A stretch of DNA of 64,000 nucleotides from Coriobacteriia bacterium (GTDB lineage Bacteria > Actinomycetota > Coriobacteriia > Coriobacteriales > Eggerthellaceae). The stretch is taken from positions 1 through 64,000 of the forward strand of contig JAUNCQ010000002.1 of the NCBI GenBank assembly GCA_030526515.1, given 5' to 3'. The notes beneath the pieces are model-generated. The model had not been told where the DNA came from and searched no databases. It saw only the letters and a program-made list of their open reading frames with translations. The stretch's first letter is position 1. The number at the start of each line of letters is the position of its first letter. Position numbers and translations under genes: made by a program. This document shows, one piece after another, positions 26,388 through 35,147 of this stretch.

Positions 26388-26669
26388 CTAGTGGTAATCG
26401 CAGATCTCAACGTCATAGGCGCAACCATCGTCAAACCTGAAGCAGATGCGCCACTGGTCGTTGATCGAGATGGCAAACTGCCCCTTTCTACCTCCCGTCA
26501 AGGCATGGAGCTTATTCCCCGGAGGCAACCGAAGGTCCTCCACCCTCATGGCGGCATCCAGGGCAAACAGCTTTCTTCGAGCGCGCCTCACTATCTGGTC
26601 GGGAAACCCCGGAACCCTTTCGCCCGAAAAAACATCCTCGGTTGCTCTGTCCTTGAAATTCTTTATCAT
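26388..26669 (-). CDS. higB: HigB-type toxin (RelE superfamily mRNA interferase)
   Basis: A 93-residue RelE/HigB fold protein: MIKNFKDRATEDVFSG, RRARRKLFALDAA, then LRLPPGNKLHAL and INDQWRICFRF, the usual end of HigB toxins that cleave mRNA on the ribosome. Toxin before antitoxin is the normal HigBA order. I set the start at 26669 because the palindromic operator covers the sequence just upstream; an extension to 26711 would read through that operator. The pair is compact and complete. Confidence 0.88.
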   Translation of the reverse strand: MIKNFKDRATEDVFSGERVPGFPDQIVRRARRKLFALDAAMRVEDLRLPPGNKLHALTGGRKGQFAISINDQWRICFRFDDGCAYDVEICDYH

Positions 26670-26675
26670 GCCCGT

Positions 26676-26705
26676 ATTGTAATGCGTCACGTGACACATT
26701 ACAAT
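26676..26705. promoter_or_regulatory. 30-bp palindromic operator of higBA
   Basis: A near-perfect 30-bp palindrome (one mismatched pair) with arms ATTGTAATG and centre GTCACGTGAC, 6 bases before the higB start. The position and symmetry fit autoregulation by HigA or the HigBA complex. Confidence 0.8.
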
Positions 26706-26735
26706 CCCCAAAGCAAATTAGCCCCAAACGCAAGG

Positions 26736-26763
26736 AAGGCCGCCCACGCCGGGCGGCCTTCTG
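26736..26763 (-). terminator. Terminator of the Mop-protein gene
   Basis: A 10-bp perfect stem AAGGCCGCCC / GGGCGGCCTT with a 5-base loop lies between the mop-like gene and higBA. Either direction is possible; as the mop-like gene is read leftward, I assign it to that gene. Confidence 0.7.
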
Positions 26764-26813
26764 ATTGAGTGAGAGGAAGATAGGGCGGTGAGGCGCCCCG
26801 AGGAGGCTGTGGA

Positions 26814-27239
26814 TTACTCGTCCACGCCCACCATGATGGAGGTAGCCTTCACGATGGCCACAGCCTCGGAGCCGACCTCCAGGCCCAGCTCGTCGATGGA
26901 GGCGTTGGTGATGGCGCCGCAGATGTGCTGGCCCTCACCGAAGTTCAGGGAAACGCGGCCGTTCACAGCGCCCTTCTTCAGCTTGCCAACGGTGCCGGCG
27001 AACTGGTTGCGAGCGGACAGGCCAGCGACCTTGCCGGTGGCGAACATCACGTCGGTAGCCTTGATGACTGCGTAAGCGGTCTTGCCCTCGGCCAGGCCCA
27101 GCTCCTCGATGGAGTTCATGGTGATGTCGGCGGTGGCCACGTTGCCGGCGCCCAGGTCGATCTTGACGACGCCGTTGACTGCGCCCTCGGTCACGGAGAT
27201 GACGGTGCCCTTGATCTGGTTGCGTGCGGAGATCTTCAT
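26814..27239 (-). CDS. Tandem-Mop (TOBE) molybdate-binding protein
   Basis: A 141-residue cytoplasmic protein made of two Mop/TOBE repeats (1-69 and 73-141). Each starts SARNQIKGTV or SARNQFAGTV and continues with GAVNG, then ITMNSIEELGL or ITNASIDELGL, then A(V/I)KAT. Such di-Mop molbindins bind molybdate or tungstate and buffer it. The start at 27239 has AAAGGAAG upstream. Divergent from a HTH regulator with a binding-protein domain across a 280-base gap containing a ModE-like box, so the two belong to a molybdenum-homeostasis module. Confidence 0.88.
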   Translation of the reverse strand: MKISARNQIKGTVISVTEGAVNGVVKIDLGAGNVATADITMNSIEELGLAEGKTAYAVIKATDVMFATGKVAGLSARNQFAGTVGKLKKGAVNGRVSLNFGEGQHICGAITNASIDELGLEVGSEAVAIVKATSIMVGVDE

Positions 27240-27448
27240 ATCGGTCTTCCTTTCCTGCGGCGGGTGCCGCGGTCGCGCCGGCCGTGTTCGTCGGTCGTTT
27301 GGCCCGGCGTTTCTTTCGATGACCATATACTCACACGGCCCCGCCCCGTCCCAGGCGCCGTGGAGGCTCCTCCACAACTCACGTCCCAGTTGGTCCCTTT
27401 TCGTTCCAGTATGTTTTCAATAGCGTATAGACAAAATTGGAAATAATC

Positions 27449-27472
27449 CGTTATCCTAAAAGCAGAATAACG
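27449..27472. promoter_or_regulatory. ModE-like palindrome in the mop/regulator divergent region
   Basis: CGTTAT, 12 bases, ATAACG: 24 bp in all. This is the arm sequence and spacing of the E. coli ModE operator, as I recall it. It lies 48 bases upstream of the HTH regulator start and about 210 bases before the mop-like gene. The rest of the 280-base gap is AT-rich near the box and holds no gene. Confidence 0.6.
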
Positions 27473-27519
27473 TTTTCAGGGCGAAAGCCCCGTTCATCAG
27501 GAAAGGCAGGCGCAGCTGC

Positions 27520-28494
27520 GTGTTCGAATCCGACGTGCTTACCGTTGAGGATGTGACCAGGCTCTTGGGACTGTCCCGCAACACGGTGTACAAGATGGCC
27601 GGCGAAGGCACCCTGCCCTCCTACCGCGTCGGCCGCAAGCTGCGCTTCTCCGCCCGGGACCTGGCCGACTTCATGGCCAGCGCCCGCGCCGCCTCACCGG
27701 CCCGCCCCGCGGATCCGGAGCCCGCGACCGCCCCGGAGCAGCAGCCCCGCCGCACCCTCCAGGACGCCGCCCAGGCCATGGCCCCGAAGCTGGCTGATCC
27801 GCTGGTCCTGGCGTCAGACGACGTGCTGGGCGGGTTCTTCGCCCACCTGCTGAGCCAGCGCGGGTCCGGCACGGTGGCCCATCCCATGAGCAGCTACGCG
27901 GGGTTGGTTTCCCTGTACAGCGGCATGGCGGACATGGCGCTGGTAAACCTGTACGACTTCCGCAGCAACTCCTACAACGTGCCCTACGTGCAGCGCCTGT
28001 GCCCGGGGACCTCGGTGACCGTGATGCGGCTGCTCCGCCGCAAGCAGGGCCTGTTCGTGGCTGCGGGCAACCCCCGCGGCATCCGCAGCTGGGGCGCCCT
28101 GGCCCGAGATGACGTGCGCCTGGCCAGCCGCGAACGCGGCTGCGGCGCCCGGGTGCTGCAGGACCAGAAGCTGCTGGCGCTGGAGGCGTCCATGGAAGAC
28201 GCCGGGCGGCGATCTGCAGAGTGCGCAACCGCCGCCGAGGCCATTTCCCGCGTGTCCCAGGGCGCGGCCGACGCCTGCGTGGGCTATGCCGAAGAGGTAG
28301 GGCCCATCCGCGGCGTCCAGTTCCTGCCGCTGCAGACCGAGTGCGTGGACCTGGTGGTGCGCAAGGACCACCGCACCCGCGATGCTATCCGTTCCCTCAG
28401 GCAGATGCTGGAGGGCGAAGCTCTGCGCCAGCGCCTGCAGCTCACCCTAGACTGCGACGCCTCGGTATCCGGCGCCATAGCCTACGAGTGCTAG
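27520..28494 (+). CDS. HTH regulator with PBP-like (molybdate-type) sensor domain
   Basis: A 324-residue cytoplasmic protein with an excisionase/MerR-like helix-turn-helix at 8-50 (LTVEDVTRLLGLSRNTVYKM, RVGRKLRFSARDL), a Pro/Ala-rich linker (53-85), and a periplasmic-binding-protein-like domain (about 95-320) with YAGLVSLYSGMADMALVNLYD and a VSQGAADACVGYAEEV segment. This architecture is known for anion-sensing regulators near molybdate and tungstate genes. The divergent Mop gene and the ModE-like box support molybdate or tungstate sensing (inference). The start is GTG 27520 with a distant AGGAAAGG, so the initiation site is less certain. Confidence 0.8.
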   Translation: MFESDVLTVEDVTRLLGLSRNTVYKMAGEGTLPSYRVGRKLRFSARDLADFMASARAASPARPADPEPATAPEQQPRRTLQDAAQAMAPKLADPLVLASDDVLGGFFAHLLSQRGSGTVAHPMSSYAGLVSLYSGMADMALVNLYDFRSNSYNVPYVQRLCPGTSVTVMRLLRRKQGLFVAAGNPRGIRSWGALARDDVRLASRERGCGARVLQDQKLLALEASMEDAGRRSAECATAAEAISRVSQGAADACVGYAEEVGPIRGVQFLPLQTECVDLVVRKDHRTRDAIRSLRQMLEGEALRQRLQLTLDCDASVSGAIAYEC

Positions 28495-28540
28495 GCGGGC
28501 GGGCGTCTGTTTCGCCCTGCTCGATCTTCACCTGAACGCA

Positions 28541-28574
28541 GGAAGGCCGCCCCTGATGGAGCGGCCTTCCTTCT
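28541..28574 (+). terminator. Terminator of the HTH-PBP regulator gene
   Basis: Perfect 10-bp stem GGAAGGCCGC / GCGGCCTTCC with a 10-base loop, followed by TTCT. Confidence 0.8.
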
Positions 28575-28647
28575 ATGCTGGACGGGCTTTCCCCGAGCTC
28601 GTCCGCGTTGGGCTGACCCGATGCGGGCCGATCAGCTCAAACAGGTA

Positions 28648-30663
28648 CTAGGCAACCTTCACCTTCAGGGTGATGTACTTAGTTGCAGCCTTGTAGGTGC
28701 TGGACTTGGCAGCGGTCACCTTGATCTTGAAGGCGTAGGTGCCCTTCTTCAGGCCCTTCTTGATGTAGACCTTACCGCCCTTGGTGACGGAGAACTTGCC
28801 GGCAGCCGTCTTGGAAGCGACGTACTTCTTCTTCGTCTTGCTCCACACATAGGAGGTGGACTTGGCGAAGGTCTTGGAAGTCTTGGACTTCAGACCGAAG
28901 GTCTTGGTCAGGCTGGCAATGGACTTGGTGGTCTTCAGCTTTCCCTTGTAGGCACCGGACTTGGCGGTTGCGAAGGACTTGGCCACGGTGGACTTGCCGG
29001 TAATGGACTGGGCCTTCAGAGCCGGGGCCGGCTTCTTGTTGGGATCGGTCTGCGGGATGGTCACGTTGCCGGTGATGGTCAGCTTCGGCATCTGATCCAT
29101 GATGGCAGCCCTGTTCTGACCGTAGTAGTACAGGCCGGTCTGGATCTTCTTGTCAATGGCGGCCTCGTCATAGGCGGTGATGTCCGCGGTCACGCCCTTG
29201 GGCAGGCTGATGGTGCGGATGTTCATGCCCAGAGCGTTTGCCAGGGTCTTGGAGTCAGCGCTCACATGGTAGAAGTTGGTGAAGTAGTAGGCCAGTGCGT
29301 GAACCGGGTTCAGGTATTCGGGATACACGAAGCCGATGGCATTGCCGACGGACATGGCGGCCTCGGGACCCCAGCCGCCGGAGCCCATGAACTTGCTCAT
29401 GATCTGCGGGAAGTCCTTCTCCTGCACGCCGGACTCGGTCAGCAGGGTCTTGACGTTGGCTTCGTCAGCAGCGTTCTTCAGGACGATCACGTCAGCGTCA
29501 GCCAGCTTGGAGGCGTCGACCACGGCGGTCCAGCTGGAGCCGTCGACGGCACCGTCGGCCTTATGGTAGCCAGCCACGTTCTCGCACACGTTCTCCAGAG
29601 CCTCGGTCACGTAGCCGATCTCGTTGCTGCCGTTGCCGCTGTTCAGGGAGGCGTCGCCGCACTCGACGTTGCCGGACTCGGTGCTCTTGGCAAGCTTGAC
29701 GGTCTTGGCCGTGGTGTCAGCACCGCCGGACTGGACAATGGCGACCTTCTTCTTGGCAGCCTTGTTGGTGTTCAGCTCAGCCATGATGTACAGCTGCAGA
29801 CCGCGGATGTAGGACTCGTACTTGGAAGCGATCTTCATGGGGTCGCCGTAACGAGTGGTGCGGGTCTTGTCCTGCTCCAAGATCTCGGCGGCAGCAGCAG
29901 CCAGGCGATACTCGGTGTCGGTGGTGGTGTAGAGGCTGTAGTAGCCCGTAGTGGCCTTTTCGTTGTAGAAGCCGTCACCGTAGAAGGTGGCAAGCTCAAC
30001 GTAGTAGGGATCGTAGCTTTCGTCCCCTGCCTTGTAATACGGGGAGGTCTTGGGCATTTCGTTGATGGTCTTCACCTGATCGGTGTAGCCGCTGGTTGCC
30101 AGGGATGCCTTGGACATGCCCACGGCAGCGCCGCCGTTCTTCAGCTTGATGGACTTGCCGACCGCCGTGGAGTTGGGGTCGCAGCCCAGCAGGATGTCCG
30201 GACGATAGGACATGATCACGGACAGGTTGCCGTTTTCAGCCACCAGCTTGGTGTCGGCGGAGTCCGGCTTCCTGACGCCCGGCTGCTGAGCAGCCTGGGA
30301 GGTGCTGACCTTCTGCAGGCCGACCGTGTCGGCGTAGGCGTTGTAGAAGGTGTTGGCGAAATAGGGGTTGGCGTTCGCGTTCAGACCGGAGCCCATCAGA
30401 CCGAAGGTGTTGCTGGTGATCAGGGTGCCCAGCGCCTCGTTCGCGCTGTAGTCGGTGACTGCCGTCAGACCCAGCAGGTCAGCGGAGATGCCGGTGTTCT
30501 TGGTTCCGACGGTGATGAGCTTCTGGTCCACCGTAGTGGGCTCTGTGGGCGGCGCATAGCTGTTCATGGTGCCCAGCGCCATGGCAGGCACGCACGTAGA
30601 TGCCACCAGGGCACCTGCGCACAGCACGCTCAGACTGCCCTTGAGCAACGGGTGCTTCCTCAT
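28648..30663 (-). CDS. Secreted binding-protein-like surface protein of nitrogenase-like half 1
   Basis: A 671-residue precursor with a signal peptide (1-29, ending near PAMALG). The body (about 40-510) is homologous to the protein at 44658: both have GDESY(D/N)P, TRYG(D/S)P with a preceding acidic/Lys segment, FVYPE(Y/V)(L/I)NP and a YH(V/I)(S/A)ADS-like site followed by a SLP(K/R)G motif. The parts that recall periplasmic binding proteins are short, so the fold is an inference. The C-terminal 150 residues are Lys/Thr/Ser-rich Ig-like repeats ending KAATKYITLKVKVA, a module shared with 1130 and 60081. It is divergent from the NifD/K-like genes and is probably an extracellular or wall-bound capture protein. 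Confidence 0.7.
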   Translation of the reverse strand: MRKHPLLKGSLSVLCAGALVASTCVPAMALGTMNSYAPPTEPTTVDQKLITVGTKNTGISADLLGLTAVTDYSANEALGTLITSNTFGLMGSGLNANANPYFANTFYNAYADTVGLQKVSTSQAAQQPGVRKPDSADTKLVAENGNLSVIMSYRPDILLGCDPNSTAVGKSIKLKNGGAAVGMSKASLATSGYTDQVKTINEMPKTSPYYKAGDESYDPYYVELATFYGDGFYNEKATTGYYSLYTTTDTEYRLAAAAAEILEQDKTRTTRYGDPMKIASKYESYIRGLQLYIMAELNTNKAAKKKVAIVQSGGADTTAKTVKLAKSTESGNVECGDASLNSGNGSNEIGYVTEALENVCENVAGYHKADGAVDGSSWTAVVDASKLADADVIVLKNAADEANVKTLLTESGVQEKDFPQIMSKFMGSGGWGPEAAMSVGNAIGFVYPEYLNPVHALAYYFTNFYHVSADSKTLANALGMNIRTISLPKGVTADITAYDEAAIDKKIQTGLYYYGQNRAAIMDQMPKLTITGNVTIPQTDPNKKPAPALKAQSITGKSTVAKSFATAKSGAYKGKLKTTKSIASLTKTFGLKSKTSKTFAKSTSYVWSKTKKKYVASKTAAGKFSVTKGGKVYIKKGLKKGTYAFKIKVTAAKSSTYKAATKYITLKVKVA

Positions 30664-30818
30664 AAGGGGTTCTCCAATCTGCGAAATGACCTTTCCTACT
30701 TTTGTTCTTTGAGGGGAGTCGCAGCAGTCTGGATGCTATTATTCCCTACAAAGACTAATCTGTATTCAGTATATAGCATAGTCCGTTGTTTAGAATATTG
30801 TTATTGAAAGATAATTAG
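30664..30818. promoter_or_regulatory. AT-rich divergent promoter region of half 1
   Basis: A 155-base spacer between divergent genes, markedly AT-rich from 30730 on. It shares the 11-mer AAAGATAATTA (30807-30817) and the 8-mer TCTGTATT with the 44.5-44.65 kb divergent region. The ATG at 30819 has no clear Shine-Dalgarno beyond GAAAG. Confidence 0.5.
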
Positions 30819-32006
30819 ATGCCCCTTAGAACGCTTCTGCTCCAACCCGACCGCAAGCCGCTGCGCCGGTTCTTCGCCTGCGTGCCGGAGGCCCACATCC
30901 TGTACGTGGTGCCGCCGGCGTGCTGCCGCTGCCGCTGGTTCGAGCACGAGATCTTCGACGGCCCCGGCCGCATATCGTTCCTGTACCTGGACGACACCGA
31001 CATTGCCCTGGGCAACTTCACCCTCCAGATCGCCCAGGCCCTGCAGCGCATCCTGCCCCGCCTGGGCTCCCGCCCCAAGGCCCTGCAGATCTGCTTCACC
31101 TGCGCCTTCGAGGTGCTGGGCGTGGACTATTCCACCATGGTGGAGGAGCTGGAGGACGAATTCCCCGGCATCCGCTTCTACACCTTTCCCATCCACCACC
31201 TGACCACCCATGATGCCATCCGTCCTCCGGAGCATCGGGAGCTTTCCCTGTACCAGGCCCTGCGGGACCCCCTGCCCACGGACCCGACCGCCGTGAACGT
31301 GGTGGACTTCACCATTTCCACCAGCAGCCAGAACGAGCTGCTGACCGCCCTGCGGGATTGCGGCATCACGACCCTGCGCCAGCCCGTGCTCATGAGCACC
31401 TACGAGGAGTTCTGCCAGGTCACCGCCAGCTGCCTGAACCTGCGCATAGGCCGCTGCGGCGTTCCGGCCTGCGAGTTCCTGGAGCGGACCTTCGGCATTC
31501 CCACCCTGCACGCCCCGGAAACCTATTCGCCCCTGCGCATCCAGGACTCCGTGACCCGCGTGTACGAGCACTTCGGCAGGCAGCCCCGCAGCATGACCGC
31601 CCAGGTGGACGCCGCCATGGAACAGGGCCGCCGCGTGGCCGCCCTGTTCGACGGACGCCCCCTGGGCATCCTGGAGGCCAACACCATAGACTCCGTCGAC
31701 CTGGCCCTGTCCCTGCAGGAGATGGGCTTCAACGTGGAGCTGGTCAACTGCATCCAGCCCACCGCCTACCAGCTGCAGCTCTTCGACCAGCTGCGGGAGC
31801 AAAGCCCCACGGTGCGCATGGTGGACACCCACGAGCAGTCCGGCATCCAAGTAGCGCCGGAAACGGTGCTCATGGGCAGCCCCCTGGCCGCCATCGAGGG
31901 CGGAAGCCTGTTCTTCCGCGCCCGCTCCCACGGCGACGACTACGGCCTTGCCCGCACCGAGCACCTGCTGCGCGACCTCGAGTCCTTCGCCCGAAGGGAG
32001 CTTTAG
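30819..32006 (+). CDS. Nitrogenase component 1-like oxidoreductase subunit A (half 1)
   Basis: A 395-residue cytoplasmic protein of the NifD/NifK/BchN/BchB superfamily, about 100 residues shorter than NifD. Cysteines that could hold an Fe-S cluster occur at Cys21, Cys35/Cys36 (VVPPACCRC) and Cys95 (FTCAFEVLGVD), the last matching the TCxxxxxGxD cluster motif of the family. Later domains retain Rossmann-like segments (GRRVAALFDGRPLGI, GFNVELVNC, TVRMVDTH). With the next gene it should form a heterodimer reduced by the NifH-like protein at 43647. The substrate is unknown. Not a NifD: the FeMo-cofactor Cys/His context is absent. Confidence 0.82.
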   Translation: MPLRTLLLQPDRKPLRRFFACVPEAHILYVVPPACCRCRWFEHEIFDGPGRISFLYLDDTDIALGNFTLQIAQALQRILPRLGSRPKALQICFTCAFEVLGVDYSTMVEELEDEFPGIRFYTFPIHHLTTHDAIRPPEHRELSLYQALRDPLPTDPTAVNVVDFTISTSSQNELLTALRDCGITTLRQPVLMSTYEEFCQVTASCLNLRIGRCGVPACEFLERTFGIPTLHAPETYSPLRIQDSVTRVYEHFGRQPRSMTAQVDAAMEQGRRVAALFDGRPLGILEANTIDSVDLALSLQEMGFNVELVNCIQPTAYQLQLFDQLREQSPTVRMVDTHEQSGIQVAPETVLMGSPLAAIEGGSLFFRARSHGDDYGLARTEHLLRDLESFARREL

Positions 32007-32008
32007 CC

Positions 32009-33181
32009 ATGGCCTACGTTTCCCTGAGCATGCCCACCGCCACCGGCGACTTCTCCGGCGCAGCCGTGGCCCTGTACGACCTGCCCTGCACCTGCCTGGT
32101 CCTGGACCCCAAGGGCTGCACCATGGACTACCTGGAGGTGGAGGACCCTCGCCTGCCCGAGCCCTACCTGGACGTCCGCTCCGCCCGTATGGACGACGTG
32201 GACGTGACCCTGTGCGACTGCTCCCGCCTGCTGCGCATAGCCAAGGACGCCGTGGAGCAATCCCGCCCCGCGTTCCTGGCCGTGATCGGCAGCACGGTTT
32301 CATCCATCATCGGCATGGACGTGGACATGACGGCCCAGGAGCTGGAAGAGCAGCTGGGCCTTCCCGTGGTGGGCGTGGACGCCGACGGCTTCACCTCCTA
32401 CGCCCAGGGCATCCACCTGGCGACCCGCGCCGTGATCGAGCGGTTCGGGCAGGAGCAGGACGAAAGAAAGCCCGTGAACGGCCCCGTTGCCGTGAACGTG
32501 CTGGGCATGACGCCCCTGGACTTCGCGTCCCCCGCGGACGCCGACGCCATCCGCTGCGCCGTGGAGGCCTGCGGCTTTGCCGTGAACAGCATGCTGTCCT
32601 ACGGCTGCACCCTGGATGACGTCCGCCGAGCGCCCCAGGCCCAGCTCAACCTGGCCGTGACCAGCGCCGGCTACCAGACCGCCCGCTGGATGCAGCAGCG
32701 CTACGGCATCCCCTTCGCCACCTGCTGCCCCATCACCGCCGACGACCCAGCCCTGCCCCGGGCCCTGGCCGCCGCGCTAGAGGGCAGCCCTGTTTCGTCC
32801 CCTTGCATGGAACCTGACGCGCCGGCCGCAGAAGGACCCGCCACACTCATAGTGGGCGATGCCGTCATGGCGTCGAGCCTGCGGCAGTGGGTGCGCTCTC
32901 GCGGCCACGCCGCCCCCGTGGACGTGGCCAGCTTCTTCCGGACCGCCGACCCGCTGCCCGGCGTCGCCTACCTGCAGGGCGACCTTGCCCTGGTGGAGCT
33001 GGTGGAGCAGCGGGGCTACGCCCACGTCATCGGCGACCCGCTGCTGGAGCGGCTGCCCGGCATGGACCGGGTCCGCTTCACGCCGCTGCCCCATCCGCCC
33101 CTGAGCAGCCTTATCCATCGGGACGCCATGCCCGCCCTGGCCGCCCACGACCCCCTGTTCGAAAGGCTCCTTCGTGACTAG
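32009..33181 (+). CDS. Nitrogenase component 1-like oxidoreductase subunit B (half 1)
   Basis: A 390-residue partner of the preceding protein, starting 2 bases after its stop with AGGGAG upstream. The family's N-terminal cluster segment is LVLDPKGCTMDYL, with Cys37; the third cluster cysteine is lost, since the aligned motif reads IGSTVSSIIGMDVD with Ser/Thr. The following VVGVDADGFTSYAQG and Rossmann-like NVLGMTPLDF segments are typical of nitrogenase-like subunits. The asymmetry with subunit A recalls BchN/BchB of protochlorophyllide reductase, where one subunit supplies three cysteines. The GTG of the next gene lies inside its 3' end, so they are coupled. Confidence 0.8.
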   Translation: MAYVSLSMPTATGDFSGAAVALYDLPCTCLVLDPKGCTMDYLEVEDPRLPEPYLDVRSARMDDVDVTLCDCSRLLRIAKDAVEQSRPAFLAVIGSTVSSIIGMDVDMTAQELEEQLGLPVVGVDADGFTSYAQGIHLATRAVIERFGQEQDERKPVNGPVAVNVLGMTPLDFASPADADAIRCAVEACGFAVNSMLSYGCTLDDVRRAPQAQLNLAVTSAGYQTARWMQQRYGIPFATCCPITADDPALPRALAAALEGSPVSSPCMEPDAPAAEGPATLIVGDAVMASSLRQWVRSRGHAAPVDVASFFRTADPLPGVAYLQGDLALVELVEQRGYAHVIGDPLLERLPGMDRVRFTPLPHPPLSSLIHRDAMPALAAHDPLFERLLRD

Positions 33182-35072
33182 CAACCGCACGCGCAAACGA
33201 CTGGCCTCTGCGGCCCTGGCCCTGGCGCTGGGCTCCTGCACCGTTGCCCTTTCCGGCTGCCTGGAAAGCGACGTGCTGGTGAACTACGTCCACGACCAGC
33301 AGAACGGCACCGTGGACCCCACCCGAAAGGAAAAGATCTACGTTCCGGACGAAAACGCCGCTCAGACCATGGAAAACGTGGCTACGGCATCGCACCAGAC
33401 CACTGAGGAGCTCCACAAGACCATCAAGGACCAGGCAGCTCTTTCGGACAAGCGCAACACCGAAAAGAAGGCGGAGAAGACCCGCAAGACCAAGGTGCAG
33501 GACTCCCCGTCCACCGCGCCCAAGTCCAAGCCCAAGAAGGACGGCACGCCTAAGAAGAAGCCCGCCAAGAAGAGCGACGGCAAGAAAGACCAGGAGCAGA
33601 CCACGCCTCCCAAGCCCACCACCCCGGAGGAGCAGGGCAACCGCAACTCCAAGGTCACGGAAAAGAACAACGTGCACGACTCGTCCATGGGCAACACCGA
33701 AGACCTGCCCAAGGACGTCATGAAGGCCTGCGCGACGGGCGAAGCTGCCACCATGGTCATGAGCCTGGGCGGCAAGGGCGCCCTGGCGGGGTCGTCCAAG
33801 GAGTACCTGGCCAACAGCCACATCAACAAGGTGTTCAAGGACCGCGACGTGGCCAAGGCCGCCACCTGCTGGAGCGGCTACGGCGCCGGGTCCAAGAGCT
33901 TCGACGCGGACAAGGTCATCAAGTCCGCCGCCGACACGGTCTTCGTCATAAGCGGCCTGAACACCCTGACCCCCGCCCAGGAAAAGAAGCTGGGCCGCGC
34001 CCACGTCCGCGTGGTGGTCCTGCCCGCCCTGACCAGCGACACCAACATCCGCACGGCCATGACCATAGTGGGCAAGTGCTTCAGCAAGGCCACCGACGGC
34101 GCCTCCGAAAAGGCCGCCAAGGCCTATGCGGAAACCGTGGACGCCGCCCTGGCCGACGCCAAGAACGCCCACGGCGGCAAGGTGGCCACCTACGCCGAGC
34201 GCGACTACAACAACGCCGGCACCAGCTTCAAGACCGTTTCCGGCAGCATGCCCGACCCCAACTGGTGCCTGTACGTGAACGACTGGGACGAAGACGCCGT
34301 GGTCAGCGCCAGCTACGAGGGCAAGTCCGTGTGCTCCAACGCCCGCGGCGTGGCCACCACCTACGTGGGCTGGACGTGGAGCCCCATCAGCTACTACCTG
34401 AGCTGCGGCGGCGCCCTGAACAACGGTGCGGCCTATGGCGAGAAGCGCTACACCAGTATCCATCGTGCGGTGCTGCAGTTCAGCGAAAACATGGTCAGCT
34501 ACTCCTGGACCCGCAAGCCCGCGGACGTGACCCTGGGCGGCAAGGGCGGCGCCTTCGACGACCATGACAGCTCCCTCATGAACGGCTACGACGCCGTGGA
34601 CTCCCCGTCCCTCAACGACGCCCACCCCATAGGACAGAGCGATTTCACCAAGATGATCGTGCGCACCAAGCAGATCAAGAAGGCCGTGACCGAAGCCCAG
34701 GGAGCCAACCTGTACGCGCCGGCGTCCTTCCTGCGCCTGAACGGCGTCCAAGGCTACGGCGTGGAGGTGGACGGCAAGCTCATGTACACCTACAGCACCC
34801 GAAAGGACACCACCCACACAACCGACGACGGCCAGGTGATGGACACCGGCTACCAGGTCGTGGTGAACCCGGAGGGCCTGGTGGGCTCCTGGACGGCCGG
34901 CAGCATGGAATCCTTCCTGGAGGCCCTGTGGATCAGCTCCGAATACTACCCGGACGCCGTGTCTACCAGCCACGTGAAGACCCGCATAGCCGACTTCTAC
35001 CAGCAGTTCTACGGATACGAGCCCACTGACGACGAGCTGAGCAACATCCTGTCGGGCTCCTACGCCAAGTAG
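33174..35072 (+). CDS. ABC-importer substrate-binding lipoprotein (half 1)
   Basis: A 632-residue precursor with a lipobox ALSGC (Cys29). A Lys/Pro/Thr-rich, low-complexity linker (about 75-170) carries the binding domain away from the membrane; the domain (about 185-620) resembles the FepB/BtuF class, with AATMVMSLGGKGALAGSS, ADTVFVISGLNTLT, RVVVLPALTSDTNI and a WTWSPISYYLSCGG segment. Its paralogue at 47304 is of nearly equal length (631 residues). The start is GTG 33174, overlapping the previous stop by 8 bases. It should deliver a metal chelate, corrinoid or heme-like ligand to the FecCD permeases; the ligand is unknown. Confidence 0.78.
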   Translation: MTSNRTRKRLASAALALALGSCTVALSGCLESDVLVNYVHDQQNGTVDPTRKEKIYVPDENAAQTMENVATASHQTTEELHKTIKDQAALSDKRNTEKKAEKTRKTKVQDSPSTAPKSKPKKDGTPKKKPAKKSDGKKDQEQTTPPKPTTPEEQGNRNSKVTEKNNVHDSSMGNTEDLPKDVMKACATGEAATMVMSLGGKGALAGSSKEYLANSHINKVFKDRDVAKAATCWSGYGAGSKSFDADKVIKSAADTVFVISGLNTLTPAQEKKLGRAHVRVVVLPALTSDTNIRTAMTIVGKCFSKATDGASEKAAKAYAETVDAALADAKNAHGGKVATYAERDYNNAGTSFKTVSGSMPDPNWCLYVNDWDEDAVVSASYEGKSVCSNARGVATTYVGWTWSPISYYLSCGGALNNGAAYGEKRYTSIHRAVLQFSENMVSYSWTRKPADVTLGGKGGAFDDHDSSLMNGYDAVDSPSLNDAHPIGQSDFTKMIVRTKQIKKAVTEAQGANLYAPASFLRLNGVQGYGVEVDGKLMYTYSTRKDTTHTTDDGQVMDTGYQVVVNPEGLVGSWTAGSMESFLEALWISSEYYPDAVSTSHVKTRIADFYQQFYGYEPTDDELSNILSGSYAK

Positions 35073-35147
35073 CTCATGGCAAAAGGGAGGCTCGCGACGG
35101 CCCTTTCGCCCTGATGATTCAGACCAACCGCGAGGAAAGGAACGCAC

